In this document: positions 1 through 9,826 of the stretch, piece by piece
Layout of the letters: each line of letters begins with the position of its first letter
Position numbering within the stretch: the first letter of the stretch is position 1
Assembly: GCF_040645615.1 (NCBI RefSeq)
Contig: NZ_JBEYYO010000006.1
Span: forward strand, 124,001-188,000
Length of the DNA: 64,000 nucleotides
Reading direction: 5' to 3'
From: Glycomyces sp040645615
GTDB lineage: Bacteria > Actinomycetota > Actinomycetes > Mycobacteriales > Micromonosporaceae
The notes under the pieces: model-generated
What the model was told of the DNA's origin: nothing
The model's input: the letters and a program-made list of their open reading frames with translations, nothing else
The model's database searches: none
Made by a program: the position numbers and the translations under genes

Positions 1-243
1 GAATTCGAGTTCGAGGGCGTCGATCCCGGCCACGCCGTCCACTGCGGCGGCGATGTCGCGTTGCAGCGTGTCGCGCATGGGGCAGCCCGCGACGGTCAGG
101 AGAATGGTGAGCTCCAGCCGTCCGCCGTCGACCACGACGGTGTCGACCATGCCCAGCTCGGTGATCGGGCGGCGGATCTCGGGGTCGTTGACGTGCGAGA
201 GCGCTTCGTGCACGGCCTCGACGACGGCAGCGTTGTCAGACAT
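1..243 (-). CDS. Mrp/ApbC-type Fe-S carrier ATPase, N-terminal part (partial)
   Basis: The reverse strand encodes the first 81 residues of a protein that runs off the window edge. The fragment has the MIP18/DUF59 fold typical of the N-terminus of Mrp (ApbC/NBP35-like) ATPases: a NDPEIRRPITELGMV segment followed by VAGCPMRDTL with the conserved Cys. In this family the N-terminal domain precedes a P-loop ATPase domain that loads or transfers Fe-S clusters; that part lies outside the window. A free-standing SufT-like DUF59 protein cannot be excluded. It is divergent from phzF. There is no Shine-Dalgarno before the ATG, and a promoter-like box lies 6 nt upstream. Confidence 0.8.
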   Translation of the reverse strand, partial: MSDNAAVVEAVHEALSHVNDPEIRRPITELGMVDTVVVDGGRLELTILLTVAGCPMRDTLQRDIAAAVDGVAGIDALELEF

Positions 244-249
244 GCGTCA

Positions 250-277
250 ATCGTAACCACGGACTCCGCAGCGCCAA
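250..277 (-). promoter_or_regulatory. Probable promoter of the Mrp-type gene, leaderless
   Basis: Read on the minus strand there is TTGGCG (272-277), a 16-nt spacer, TACGAT (250-255), then 6 nt to the ATG at 243. The -10 box matches the actinobacterial TANNNT consensus and would start transcription at or next to the start codon, which agrees with the missing ribosome binding site. Confidence 0.5.
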
Positions 278-342
278 TGTGAGCGTAGCCTTACCGACCG
301 CCGGATCACTGCCGCGCGCAGGCCGCGAGCTATACATGCCCC

Positions 343-1179
343 ATGATCACTTTCGCCATCTATGACGTGTTCACCGACCGCCCCTACGCGGGCAACCAGC
401 TCGCGGTGGTCTTCGACGGCCAGGACCTCACCGGGGCCCAGATGCAGGCCGTCGCGAAGGAGTTCGGGTACTCCGAGACCGTGTTCGTGCTCCCCGCCAC
501 CGTCGCCGAGGCCGACTATCGGGCCCGGATCTTCACTCCGGAGGAGGAGCTGCCCTTCGCCGGGCACCCCACCGTCGGCGCCTCGATCGCGGTGACCCGC
601 TCGGGCCGCGTGAAGGCCCGCGACGGCAAGGTCGTCCAGGAGTGCGCGGCCGGTCTCATGGGGCTCCAACTCGACGGGGATACCGCGAAGCTCACCTCAA
701 CGGTCTTGGCGGTCGGCGAGCCGCTCGACGTGGAGACGGCCGCCGCGACGATCGGCCTGGACCCCGCGAAGGTGCTCGGGCGTCCTGGCCGGGCCAGCGC
801 GGGCCTGGAGCACAACTTCGTGCGCCTCGCCGACGAGGACGTGCCCGCCGCGAGCGACCACCTCGGCGTCCTGAACCGGATCTACCTGTTCAGCTTCGAC
901 CCCGAGACGCACGCCGTGCACGCCCGCCTGTTCCACGAGGGCATGACCGAGGACCCGGCCACGGGCTCGGCAGCGGTCGCGCTCGGCGTCCACCTCGTGG
1001 CCGAAGGGCTTCTGACCGGCGACGGCGTCCACACCTACGAGATCTCGCAGGGCACCGAGATCGGACGCCCCTCGCGCCTGCTCGGCGAAGTGGTGGTCGA
1101 GAACGGCGAGGTGGTCGCCGCTTCGGTGACCGGTTCGGCCGTGCAGACCGCCGAGGGCACGCTCACGGTCCTCCCTTAA
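343..1179 (+). CDS. PhzF-family isomerase/epimerase-like protein
   Basis: A 278-residue protein of normal PhzF length. It has the two pseudo-symmetric diaminopimelate-epimerase-like halves: GYSETVFVLP around the conserved Glu45, PFAGHPTVGA around residue 75, and the C-terminal DPATGSAAVALG signature. PhzF itself isomerises a phenazine precursor, but most genomic homologues lie outside phenazine clusters and have unknown substrates. No phenazine genes are present here, so the substrate is open. The start lacks a Shine-Dalgarno, and a TATACA-like box sits just upstream, so it may be leaderless. Its TAA stop lies inside the antisense gene at 697-1764. Confidence 0.9.
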   Translation: MITFAIYDVFTDRPYAGNQLAVVFDGQDLTGAQMQAVAKEFGYSETVFVLPATVAEADYRARIFTPEEELPFAGHPTVGASIAVTRSGRVKARDGKVVQECAAGLMGLQLDGDTAKLTSTVLAVGEPLDVETAAATIGLDPAKVLGRPGRASAGLEHNFVRLADEDVPAASDHLGVLNRIYLFSFDPETHAVHARLFHEGMTEDPATGSAAVALGVHLVAEGLLTGDGVHTYEISQGTEIGRPSRLLGEVVVENGEVVAASVTGSAVQTAEGTLTVLP

Positions 1180-1764
1180 GGACTGTTCGGTGTAGGACGC
1201 TCCGGTGTACCGGTCGGCGGTCAGGCCCTCGGGCCAGGCCGCCGACCGCAACGCCGAGCCGACACCCCAGCCTCCCTTGCGCAGCAACGCCGTCACGAAC
1301 CCTTCAGGCTCGCTCAGCCGCTCCCACACCGAAGGCAGGAACGTCGCGCGTCTGCCCGCCCCGTCGCGCAGCACCAGCCCGTCGACGCCGGGACGCAAGG
1401 CCCCCAACAGCTCCGCGAACGATGTCACGCCCATCGGCTCGGGGCGAGTCAGCACCGTCACGGTCACCACCAGATGCGGCACCTCGGCCTCGACCACCGC
1501 GGGCAGCCGCGGGTCGCGGGCCGCCGAGCGGGCGTTGCGCACCACGTCGACACCCAAGGGCCGCAACGCGGTCAACGTACCGATGCACCCGCGCAGGCGC
1601 CCGTCGCGCTCCAAGGTCACGAACGTGGCCGCCCGCCGCCCAAGCGATTCCAGCGCCGGGAAGCGCGCCAGCAGCGCCGCCGCGTCGGGCACCTCGGCCT
1701 CGAACGAGGTCGCCACCGCGCTTCGCGCCAGCGCCACCAGGACCGGGCCGGTCTCGGGCTCCAT
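697..1764 (-). CDS. AMMECR1-domain protein with a long antisense C-terminal tail
   Basis: The first ~195 codons encode an AMMECR1 domain (AmmeMemoRadiSam system protein A type) with the hallmark LRGCIGTL motif and a WERL/FLPSVW segment. The family is usually about 180-210 residues. Here the frame does not stop where the domain ends, near 1180, but stays open for about 160 more residues antisense to phzF, giving 355 aa. That tail (HGRTGHRSGDH onward) looks like a shadow of phzF rather than a fold. A stop in the neighbouring frame sits exactly at the phzF TAA (TTAA, near 1176), so a one-base frameshift could have destroyed the original stop. The function of AMMECR1 proteins is poorly defined, and the MEMO and radical-SAM partners are not nearby. 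Confidence 0.75.
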   Translation of the reverse strand: MEPETGPVLVALARSAVATSFEAEVPDAAALLARFPALESLGRRAATFVTLERDGRLRGCIGTLTALRPLGVDVVRNARSAARDPRLPAVVEAEVPHLVVTVTVLTRPEPMGVTSFAELLGALRPGVDGLVLRDGAGRRATFLPSVWERLSEPEGFVTALLRKGGWGVGSALRSAAWPEGLTADRYTGASYTEQSLREDRERALGGLHGRTGHRSGDHLAVLDHHFAEQARGASDLGALRDLVGVDAVAGQKPFGHEVDAERDRCRARGRVLGHALVEQAGVHGVRLGVEAEQVDPVQDAEVVARGGHVLVGEAHEVVLQARAGPARTPEHLRGVQADRRGGRLHVERLADRQDR

Positions 1765-1892
1765 CCTTCGATGGTCGCACGCCGCAACGCACCCCGCACG
1801 TCCTCACCCGACCGGGTCGTCCGGAAGGCGCGGTTCGACACCGTTCGGCCCGGCGGTGGTGCGTTTTCCATCCGCCGTGAGAGACTGCGTCA

Positions 1893-2807
1893 ATGAACGA
1901 ACCGCGCCTGGGCCTTGACGCATTCGACTCCCCGTTCGACGCCGACGACACCGCTGATGACGCAGCCGAACGCGGCCTCGCCGACGTCATCGACCTCGCC
2001 TCCGGCAACCAGGCCAACCCGGCCAATCCGGCCGACCCCCAGCGCGGCCGCCTCCAGGAGCTCGACTCGCTCGCGGGCAAGATCGCGCTGGTGACCGGCG
2101 CGGGGGCCACCGACGGGATCGGGTTCGCGATCGCCACCCGGCTGCGCCTGGCGGGCGCCCACGTCGCGATCGTGTCCACCACCAAGCGCATCCACGAGCG
2201 GGCGGGGGAGATCGACGCGGTCGGGTTCGTGGCCGACCTGGCCGACGAGGCCGAGGTCGGGGGCCTGGCCGACGCGGTCACCGAGGCGCTCGGCGAGGTC
2301 GACATCCTCGTCAACAACGCCGGTCTGACCTCCAAGACCGACCCGGCCGTGGTCAAGCCGGTCGCGCAGCTCTCCTACGCCGACTGGCAGTCCGAGCTGG
2401 CCCGCAATCTCGACACCGCGTTCCTGGTCTCGCGCGCGTTCGTGCAGTCGATGGCCGAGCGCGGCTGGGGCCGCATCGTCAACATCGCGGCCACCGCGGG
2501 CGTGGTCAACGCCGTCCCCGCCGAAGCCGCTTACGCCGCAGCGAAAGCCGGGGTCACCGGCCTGACCAAGGCCCTCGCCACCGAAGTGGTCGCCGACGGC
2601 GTCACCGTCAACGCGATCGCCCCCGGGTTCATCCGCACCGGCTCCTCGACCGTGCCCGAGCTCCAAAAGGGACTCGACGGCCCGATCGGCCGCCCCGGCA
2701 CCCCCGAAGAGGTCGCCGCCGCCGCGGTGTTCCTGTGCGCGCCTTCGGCCTCCTACGTCACCGGGCAGACGCTCGTGGTCGACGGCGGGCAGTCGCTGCG
2801 GGCCTGA
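1893..2807 (+). CDS. Short-chain dehydrogenase/reductase with N-terminal extension
   Basis: A 304-residue classical-type SDR. The NAD(P)-binding glycine motif TGAGATDGIG is at residues 68-77, NNAG follows in the middle, the catalytic YAAAK is at about 214-218, and GQTLVVDGGQ is near the end. It resembles FabG-like 3-oxoacyl or sugar alcohol reductases; the substrate cannot be read from sequence. Two oddities: an acidic, low-complexity extension of about 57 residues precedes the Rossmann fold, and the strand that normally carries the catalytic Ser reads NIAATAG, with Ala or Thr where Ser is expected. A downstream start giving a standard-length SDR is possible, but no better ribosome site was seen. 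Confidence 0.85.
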   Translation: MNEPRLGLDAFDSPFDADDTADDAAERGLADVIDLASGNQANPANPADPQRGRLQELDSLAGKIALVTGAGATDGIGFAIATRLRLAGAHVAIVSTTKRIHERAGEIDAVGFVADLADEAEVGGLADAVTEALGEVDILVNNAGLTSKTDPAVVKPVAQLSYADWQSELARNLDTAFLVSRAFVQSMAERGWGRIVNIAATAGVVNAVPAEAAYAAAKAGVTGLTKALATEVVADGVTVNAIAPGFIRTGSSTVPELQKGLDGPIGRPGTPEEVAAAAVFLCAPSASYVTGQTLVVDGGQSLRA

Positions 2808-2910
2808 ACCGTCACAATCGGCCCAAGAAGCGCAACTCCACCCCGCCCGGCGTCGTTAGCCTTACGTGATCACCACGACGGCAACCGCGAAGCACACCCT
2901 GGAGGCGCAC

Positions 2911-3531
2911 ATGGACGAGGCCTTCGGCGAGACCCGAACCGAGACCAGAGGCCGCACCACTACGGGGCTCGTCCTGCTCATCGGCGGCCTCATCGGGCTC
3001 GCGGCCGCGTTCGACCTCACCTACGAGCGCATCGCCTCGCTCATCGACCCCGGGCACGTCATCTCCTGCGACTTCAACCCGGTCCTGTCCTGCGGCACCG
3101 TCATGAACACCGAGCAGGCCTCGGTGTTCGGCTTCCCCAACCCGATCATCGGGCTCGCGGCCTTCCCGCTCGTGGTCTTCACCGGGGTCCTGCTGCTGTC
3201 GCGGGTGAGCCTGCCGCGCTGGATCGCGCTGGCGTTCAACCTGGGGACGTTCGCCGGGTTCGTGTTCGTGTGCTGGCTGATCTTCCAGTCGGTCTACAAC
3301 ATCGGCGTCCTGTGCCCGTGGTGCATGGTCGTGTGGGCGGTCGTCCTGCCCATCTCGTGGTTCACCACGGTCCACAACCTCCGCTCGGGCGCGATCCCGG
3401 TCGGTGCGGACTGGCGCGACGCGGTCGACGACCTGCTGCGCTACCACTGGATCGGCCTGACCCTCCTCTACGCGGCGGTGATCATGGTCGTGGGCACCGG
3501 GTTCTGGGACTACTGGTCCACCCTGTTGTGA
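2911..3531 (+). CDS. Vitamin K epoxide reductase (VKOR) family membrane protein
   Basis: A 206-residue integral membrane protein with four to five hydrophobic segments and the four VKOR cysteines: the loop pair C53 and C61 and the active-site pair C135-P-W-C138. Bacterial VKOR homologues reoxidise a DsbA-like thiol oxidase using quinone, so a role in disulfide formation of exported proteins is likely; no DsbA gene is adjacent. The start at 2911 is chosen because GGAGG lies 6 nt upstream. An in-frame GTG at 2866 has no ribosome site. A strong bidirectional terminator follows immediately. Confidence 0.9.
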   Translation: MDEAFGETRTETRGRTTTGLVLLIGGLIGLAAAFDLTYERIASLIDPGHVISCDFNPVLSCGTVMNTEQASVFGFPNPIIGLAAFPLVVFTGVLLLSRVSLPRWIALAFNLGTFAGFVFVCWLIFQSVYNIGVLCPWCMVVWAVVLPISWFTTVHNLRSGAIPVGADWRDAVDDLLRYHWIGLTLLYAAVIMVVGTGFWDYWSTLL

Positions 3532-3535
3532 CGGC

Positions 3536-3565
3536 AAAGGCCCCGGACCGGAGTCCGGGGCCTTT
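3536..3565. terminator. Bidirectional rho-independent terminator
   Basis: Perfect 13-bp inverted repeat (AAAGGCCCCGGAC / GTCCGGGGCCTTT) with a 4-nt loop, between the convergent VKOR and APS-kinase genes. The A and T runs at the two feet make it usable from both strands. Confidence 0.85.
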
Positions 3566-3576
3566 CCTCATGTCGC

Positions 3577-5121
3577 TCAGGCGAGTCGGAGCCCGATCGG
3601 CTCCAGCCAGCCGCCCTCGGAGAGGAACTCCAGGACCTGCTCGACGGCCTCGCCGACCGTCATGTCGGTGGTGTCGATCGTCAACTCCGCGTCCGGCGGG
3701 GTCTCGTACGGGTCGGAGATCCCGGTGAACTCCGGGATCTGTCCCGAGCGCGCCTTCGCGTACAGGCCCTTGCGGTCCCGCGACTCGCACACTTCGAGCG
3801 GGGTCGAGACGTGCACCAGCACGAAGTCGGCGCCCGCGGCCTCGGCCATGCGCCGCGCCTCGGCCCGGTCAGCCTCGTACGGCGCGATCGGCGCGGCCAC
3901 CCCGATCCCGCCGTGGCGCGCGACCTCGGCGGCCACGAACCCGATCCGGCGGATGTTCACCGAGCGGTCCTCGCGGCTGAACCCGAGCCCGCTCGACAGC
4001 AGGCGGCGGACCACGTCGCCGTCGAACAGCGACACCGTGCGCGTCCCGTCCTCAAGGAGCGACTCGTGGACCCCGCGCGAGATCGTGGACTTCCCCGAAC
4101 CGGACAGGCCGGTGAAGAACAGCACCAGGCCGCGCTGGCGCCGCGGCGGCCGGGCCTTGCGCAGCTCCTGGGCCACGCTCGGGGGCGTGTGCCATTCGGG
4201 CAGCCCGAACCCGCGGTCGAGCATGTCGGCGATCTCGGCCTCGCTCAACGCGATCCGCCGGAACGGCGGCTCGATGTCCTCGATGGGACGCCACTGGCCG
4301 TCCCGCGTGTCGTACGCCAGCTCGCGCGGCACCATCGAGCGCACGCCGTCGCCCCCGCCGAGCCCGTCGGGGCCGGTCATCAGGTGCGTGGCGCCGTACG
4401 CGGCCGCGACCTTCGCCGTCAGCAGGCCGTCGCGCAGCCGGTCGCCGCGCTTGGACAGCGGCACCGTCAGCACCGTGGCCGTCGGCAGCCGGTCCTTCGC
4501 CGCCAGCACCGACCTGACCAGCGCCGCCGTGGGCAGCCGCAGGTCGCGGTCGCCGTTCGTCTCGTCGCCGGTCGGGATCATCACCAGCACGTGGGCGGCC
4601 AGGTTGTGCGCCGCGCGCGCCAACTGCGCCAGTTGCGGGCGATGGAGCGGCTTGTCGGCCACCAGCGCCAGCACCCGCGGCTTGGTGTACGTGGTGCGCG
4701 CCTGCTCGGGCGTGGCCCGCAGGCCCGTGAACACCCCGTGCGCCGCGTCCGCGATCCGCCGCACCGGCCCGCCCACGCGCACCATGTCCGGGCCCAGCGC
4801 GTCGAGCGAATGGCACTCCACGGCCGCCACCGGCGCGCCCTCAGGGTCGGTGATCCGCAGCACACGCCGCTTCGGGTCGGGGTCGTCCAGACGCCGCGCC
4901 GTAGCCACCGGCACGTCCAACGTGACCGGCACCGGCCACGCCGTCCCGTCCGGCAACAGGCCCGTGCGCGTCACCGAGCGGGCCTCGGCCTCGCCCATGA
5001 ACCCGCGCAGCGGCGCATAGGCTCCGTACAACAGCAGTTCGAGATCGGCCAGCTCATGCGGAAGCGGAGTGTGGCTCGGCGCCTCGGCGAGGATCTCCTC
5101 GGGCAGTACCCAGTCAGACAT
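3577..5121 (-). CDS. APS kinase fused to a degenerate ATP-sulfurylase-like domain
   Basis: A 514-residue two-domain protein of sulfate activation. The C-terminal domain (about 330-514) is an intact adenylylsulfate kinase: P-loop GLSGSGKST at 338-346, then FDGDVVRR and the FSREDRSVNIRRIG segment. The N-terminal domain is laid out like a PUA plus ATP sulfurylase, but the catalytic HxxH reads H160-R-P-Q163 and the usual GRDHAG loop reads GPDGLG (250-255). Sulfurylase activity is therefore doubtful. It may act in regulation or stability while separate CysD/CysN enzymes elsewhere make APS; that is inference. The start is the MSDW methionine; upstream in-frame sequence shows no family similarity. 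Convergent with the VKOR gene. Confidence 0.85.
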   Translation of the reverse strand: MSDWVLPEEILAEAPSHTPLPHELADLELLLYGAYAPLRGFMGEAEARSVTRTGLLPDGTAWPVPVTLDVPVATARRLDDPDPKRRVLRITDPEGAPVAAVECHSLDALGPDMVRVGGPVRRIADAAHGVFTGLRATPEQARTTYTKPRVLALVADKPLHRPQLAQLARAAHNLAAHVLVMIPTGDETNGDRDLRLPTAALVRSVLAAKDRLPTATVLTVPLSKRGDRLRDGLLTAKVAAAYGATHLMTGPDGLGGGDGVRSMVPRELAYDTRDGQWRPIEDIEPPFRRIALSEAEIADMLDRGFGLPEWHTPPSVAQELRKARPPRRQRGLVLFFTGLSGSGKSTISRGVHESLLEDGTRTVSLFDGDVVRRLLSSGLGFSREDRSVNIRRIGFVAAEVARHGGIGVAAPIAPYEADRAEARRMAEAAGADFVLVHVSTPLEVCESRDRKGLYAKARSGQIPEFTGISDPYETPPDAELTIDTTDMTVGEAVEQVLEFLSEGGWLEPIGLRLA

Positions 5122-5393
5122 CAGCGGTCGGGATCCCTTCGCAAAGCAACCGGTCGGGGCGGCATCGATATCGGTCGCACCAGGGTAAGCCACGACCCCG
5201 TCACCCGCATCACCCGCCGAGCGCACCCCGATACGGCACCGTCCCGCATGCCGGACTCGGAAAGTGGCGCGGCCATTACCGGTAAGTTACGCTGACAGCG
5301 CCATAGAGCACTAGTGCACAGTGACTGACCGCGGACAAGGGCGTCGGCGCGAGCGACCCGCAGGGTTCGCCCAGACCTCCAGTGGAGACCTTG

Positions 5394-8153
<2,760 letters not shown>

Positions 8154-8159
8154 TCGCAC

Positions 8160-8199
8160 CGCACCGACCCTATAGGATATATCCTATAGGGTCGGTGCG
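8160..8199. repeat. Perfect 40-bp palindrome without loop
   Basis: Each 20-nt arm is the exact reverse complement of the other, with no spacer: CGCACCGACCC, then TATAGGATA, then the mirror. The GC-rich feet and the AT-rich centre (TATAGGATATATCCTATA) are unusual for this genome. It could be a terminator for ppc (a cruciform or RNA hairpin without a U tract) or a dimeric regulator site in the promoter of the methyltransferase gene that starts 56 bp later. Confidence 0.9.
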
Positions 8200-8255
8200 T
8201 GCTCGCCTGAAACCGGCCGTGGTAGGTTCGGCGCTCCATCCGACCCGGGAGAGCC

Positions 8256-9074
8256 ATGTCCAAGACCCTGCGAGTGAGCGTGCGCAACGCCCGGTTCCAG
8301 CAGTGGGAGACCCTGCTGCACAATCGGACCAAGCGCCACCGGGCCGGGTCGTTCCTGGTCCAGGGCGTCCGAGCGATCACGATCGCCGTCGAGCACGGCT
8401 GGACGATCGAGGCCCTGCTCTACGACGCCGACCGAGGGCGCCTCTCCGACTGGGCCCGAGCGCAACTCGCCTCGCCGCACATCGAGCGGTTCGCCGTCTC
8501 GGCCCCGCTCATGGCCGAGCTCGGCGAGAAGGACGAGGACGCCCCCGAACTCCTCGCCCAGGTCAAGATCCCGCAGCCGCGCCTGGTCGACCTCACCACC
8601 GGACCCGACTGGCTCGGCCTGGTGGTCGACCGCCCGACCAGCCCCGGCAACCTCGGCACCCTGATCCGCTCGGCCGACGCCTTCGGCGCCGACGCGGTGG
8701 TCATCACCGGCCGCAACGCCGCGGACCCCTACGACCCCAAGGCCGTCCGCGCCTCGACCGGCAGCCTGTTCGCCGTCCCGGTCGTCCACGCCGCCTCGGC
8801 CCACGAGGTCGCCGAATGGGCCCGCGCCCGTCCCGAGCAGCCCTTCATCGTCGGTACCGACGAGAAGGGCGAGCGGACCCTCGCCGACCACGACCTCGCG
8901 GGCCCGACCCTCATCGTGGTCGGCAACGAGACCACCGGCATGTCCAAGGCCTGGTTCGACCTCGCCGACGCCACCGCCCGAATCCCCATGTCCCCCAAAG
9001 CGGCCTCCTCCCTCAACGCCGCCAACGCCGGATCGGTGGCCCTGTACGAGGCGGCGCGTCAGCGCGCCGAATAG
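8256..9074 (+). CDS. SpoU/TrmH-family RNA 2'-O-methyltransferase
   Basis: A 272-residue SPOUT methyltransferase with the three SpoU motifs in order: NLGTLIRSADAFG, VVGNETTGMS, and IPM followed by SLNAANAGSVALYE. The first ~100 residues form the substrate-recognition part often seen in TsnR/TrmH-like enzymes. The target (a 23S rRNA or tRNA ribose) is not determinable. The third motif carries SPKAAS where a Gly is common. GGGAG precedes the ATG. A thiostrepton-resistance (TsnR-like) role is conceivable, but there is no antibiotic cluster nearby. Confidence 0.88.
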   Translation: MSKTLRVSVRNARFQQWETLLHNRTKRHRAGSFLVQGVRAITIAVEHGWTIEALLYDADRGRLSDWARAQLASPHIERFAVSAPLMAELGEKDEDAPELLAQVKIPQPRLVDLTTGPDWLGLVVDRPTSPGNLGTLIRSADAFGADAVVITGRNAADPYDPKAVRASTGSLFAVPVVHAASAHEVAEWARARPEQPFIVGTDEKGERTLADHDLAGPTLIVVGNETTGMSKAWFDLADATARIPMSPKAASSLNAANAGSVALYEAARQRAE

Positions 9075-9201
9075 ATCCGGAGCCCGCCGCGAGCGCGGTT
9101 CCCGTTCGGATTCGTTCGGATTCGCCCTGACCCGCCGATGCTCGGGGATGCTGTCGTCGTGCCCCGATTCAGGGGCGACAACGGCTCCGAGGAGTGGACA
9201 G

Positions 9202-9678
9202 ATGACAGTGCAATCGGCGTCACCGAGACCGAAGTCCCGCACGGCGCTCAGAGCGCTCATGGTCGCGATCTTGAGCGCTCTGGTCATGGGCGGGGCGCTC
9301 AGCCTCGCCCCATCGGCGGCGCAGGCGGACGGCGCGACCGCCTACCTCGGGTGGTGGGAGCCTGCGTCCGGCCCCTGCGCGGGCAATCAGTGGACCCCGG
9401 CGGGCGTCGTCAGTGTCAATCCCGATCAGCGCAATTCCGGGTTCTTCTTCAAGAAGACCACGCACAGCCAGTTCTTCAAGACCGACCACTACATCAAGAA
9501 CGGCGTCACCAAGGCGCAGCGGTACCACGTCTGCGAGAACGGCTATTTCCGGGGCTACTACTACTCCCCGATGGAATACGTCCACAAGTGGCAGTACGTG
9601 GAATGGAACTGCCACTCGGGCGCATGCAGGCCGCTGGGCTCATGGGAGACCGGATGGAATGCGGGAGTGCAGTTCTAG
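9202..9678 (+). CDS. Small secreted protein of unknown function
   Basis: A 158-residue exported protein. It has a positively charged N-terminus, a hydrophobic core (MVAILSALVMGGALSL) and a likely signal-peptidase site after AQA, around residue 42. The mature part is rich in Tyr, Trp, Lys and Gly and has four cysteines (GPCAG, HVCENG, WNCHSGAC) that could form two disulfides. GAGGAG lies 7 nt upstream of the ATG at 9202, so the earlier in-frame start at 9148 is less likely. No family was recognised. It is ended by a strong hairpin. Confidence 0.75.
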   Translation: MTVQSASPRPKSRTALRALMVAILSALVMGGALSLAPSAAQADGATAYLGWWEPASGPCAGNQWTPAGVVSVNPDQRNSGFFFKKTTHSQFFKTDHYIKNGVTKAQRYHVCENGYFRGYYYSPMEYVHKWQYVEWNCHSGACRPLGSWETGWNAGVQF

Positions 9679-9706
9679 CCGCCGATCGGCCCGATGGGGA
9701 TGAGTC

Positions 9707-9732
9707 GGGGCCCGCCGCTCGCGGCGGGCCCC
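9707..9732 (+). terminator. GC-rich hairpin after the secreted protein gene
   Basis: Perfect 12-bp stem (GGGGCCCGCCGC with its complement) and a 2-nt turn, 28 nt after the stop codon. There is no U tract, as is common in actinobacterial terminators. Confidence 0.65.
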
Positions 9733-9787
9733 GGCGAGCGAACGCCATTGCGTAGCGGCGGCGAGAGCGGGATATCATTCCCTTCTC

Positions 9788-9807
9788 TTCGGCCGTATTC
9801 GGCCGAA
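9788..9807. promoter_or_regulatory. Short inverted repeat upstream of the NB-ARC gene
   Basis: TTCGGCC, 6 nt, GGCCGAA, ending 19 bp before the start codon of the NB-ARC/TPR gene. The position would suit an operator or a 5' leader hairpin, possibly autoregulatory because that protein carries an N-terminal helix-turn-helix. Speculative. Confidence 0.35.
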
Positions 9808-9826
9808 ATCGCCGATTGGTGGTGTG

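Noticed and set aside
2866..2910. Earlier GTG start for the VKOR gene
   Set aside because: There is no ribosome site there, while GGAGG lies 6 nt before the ATG at 2911.
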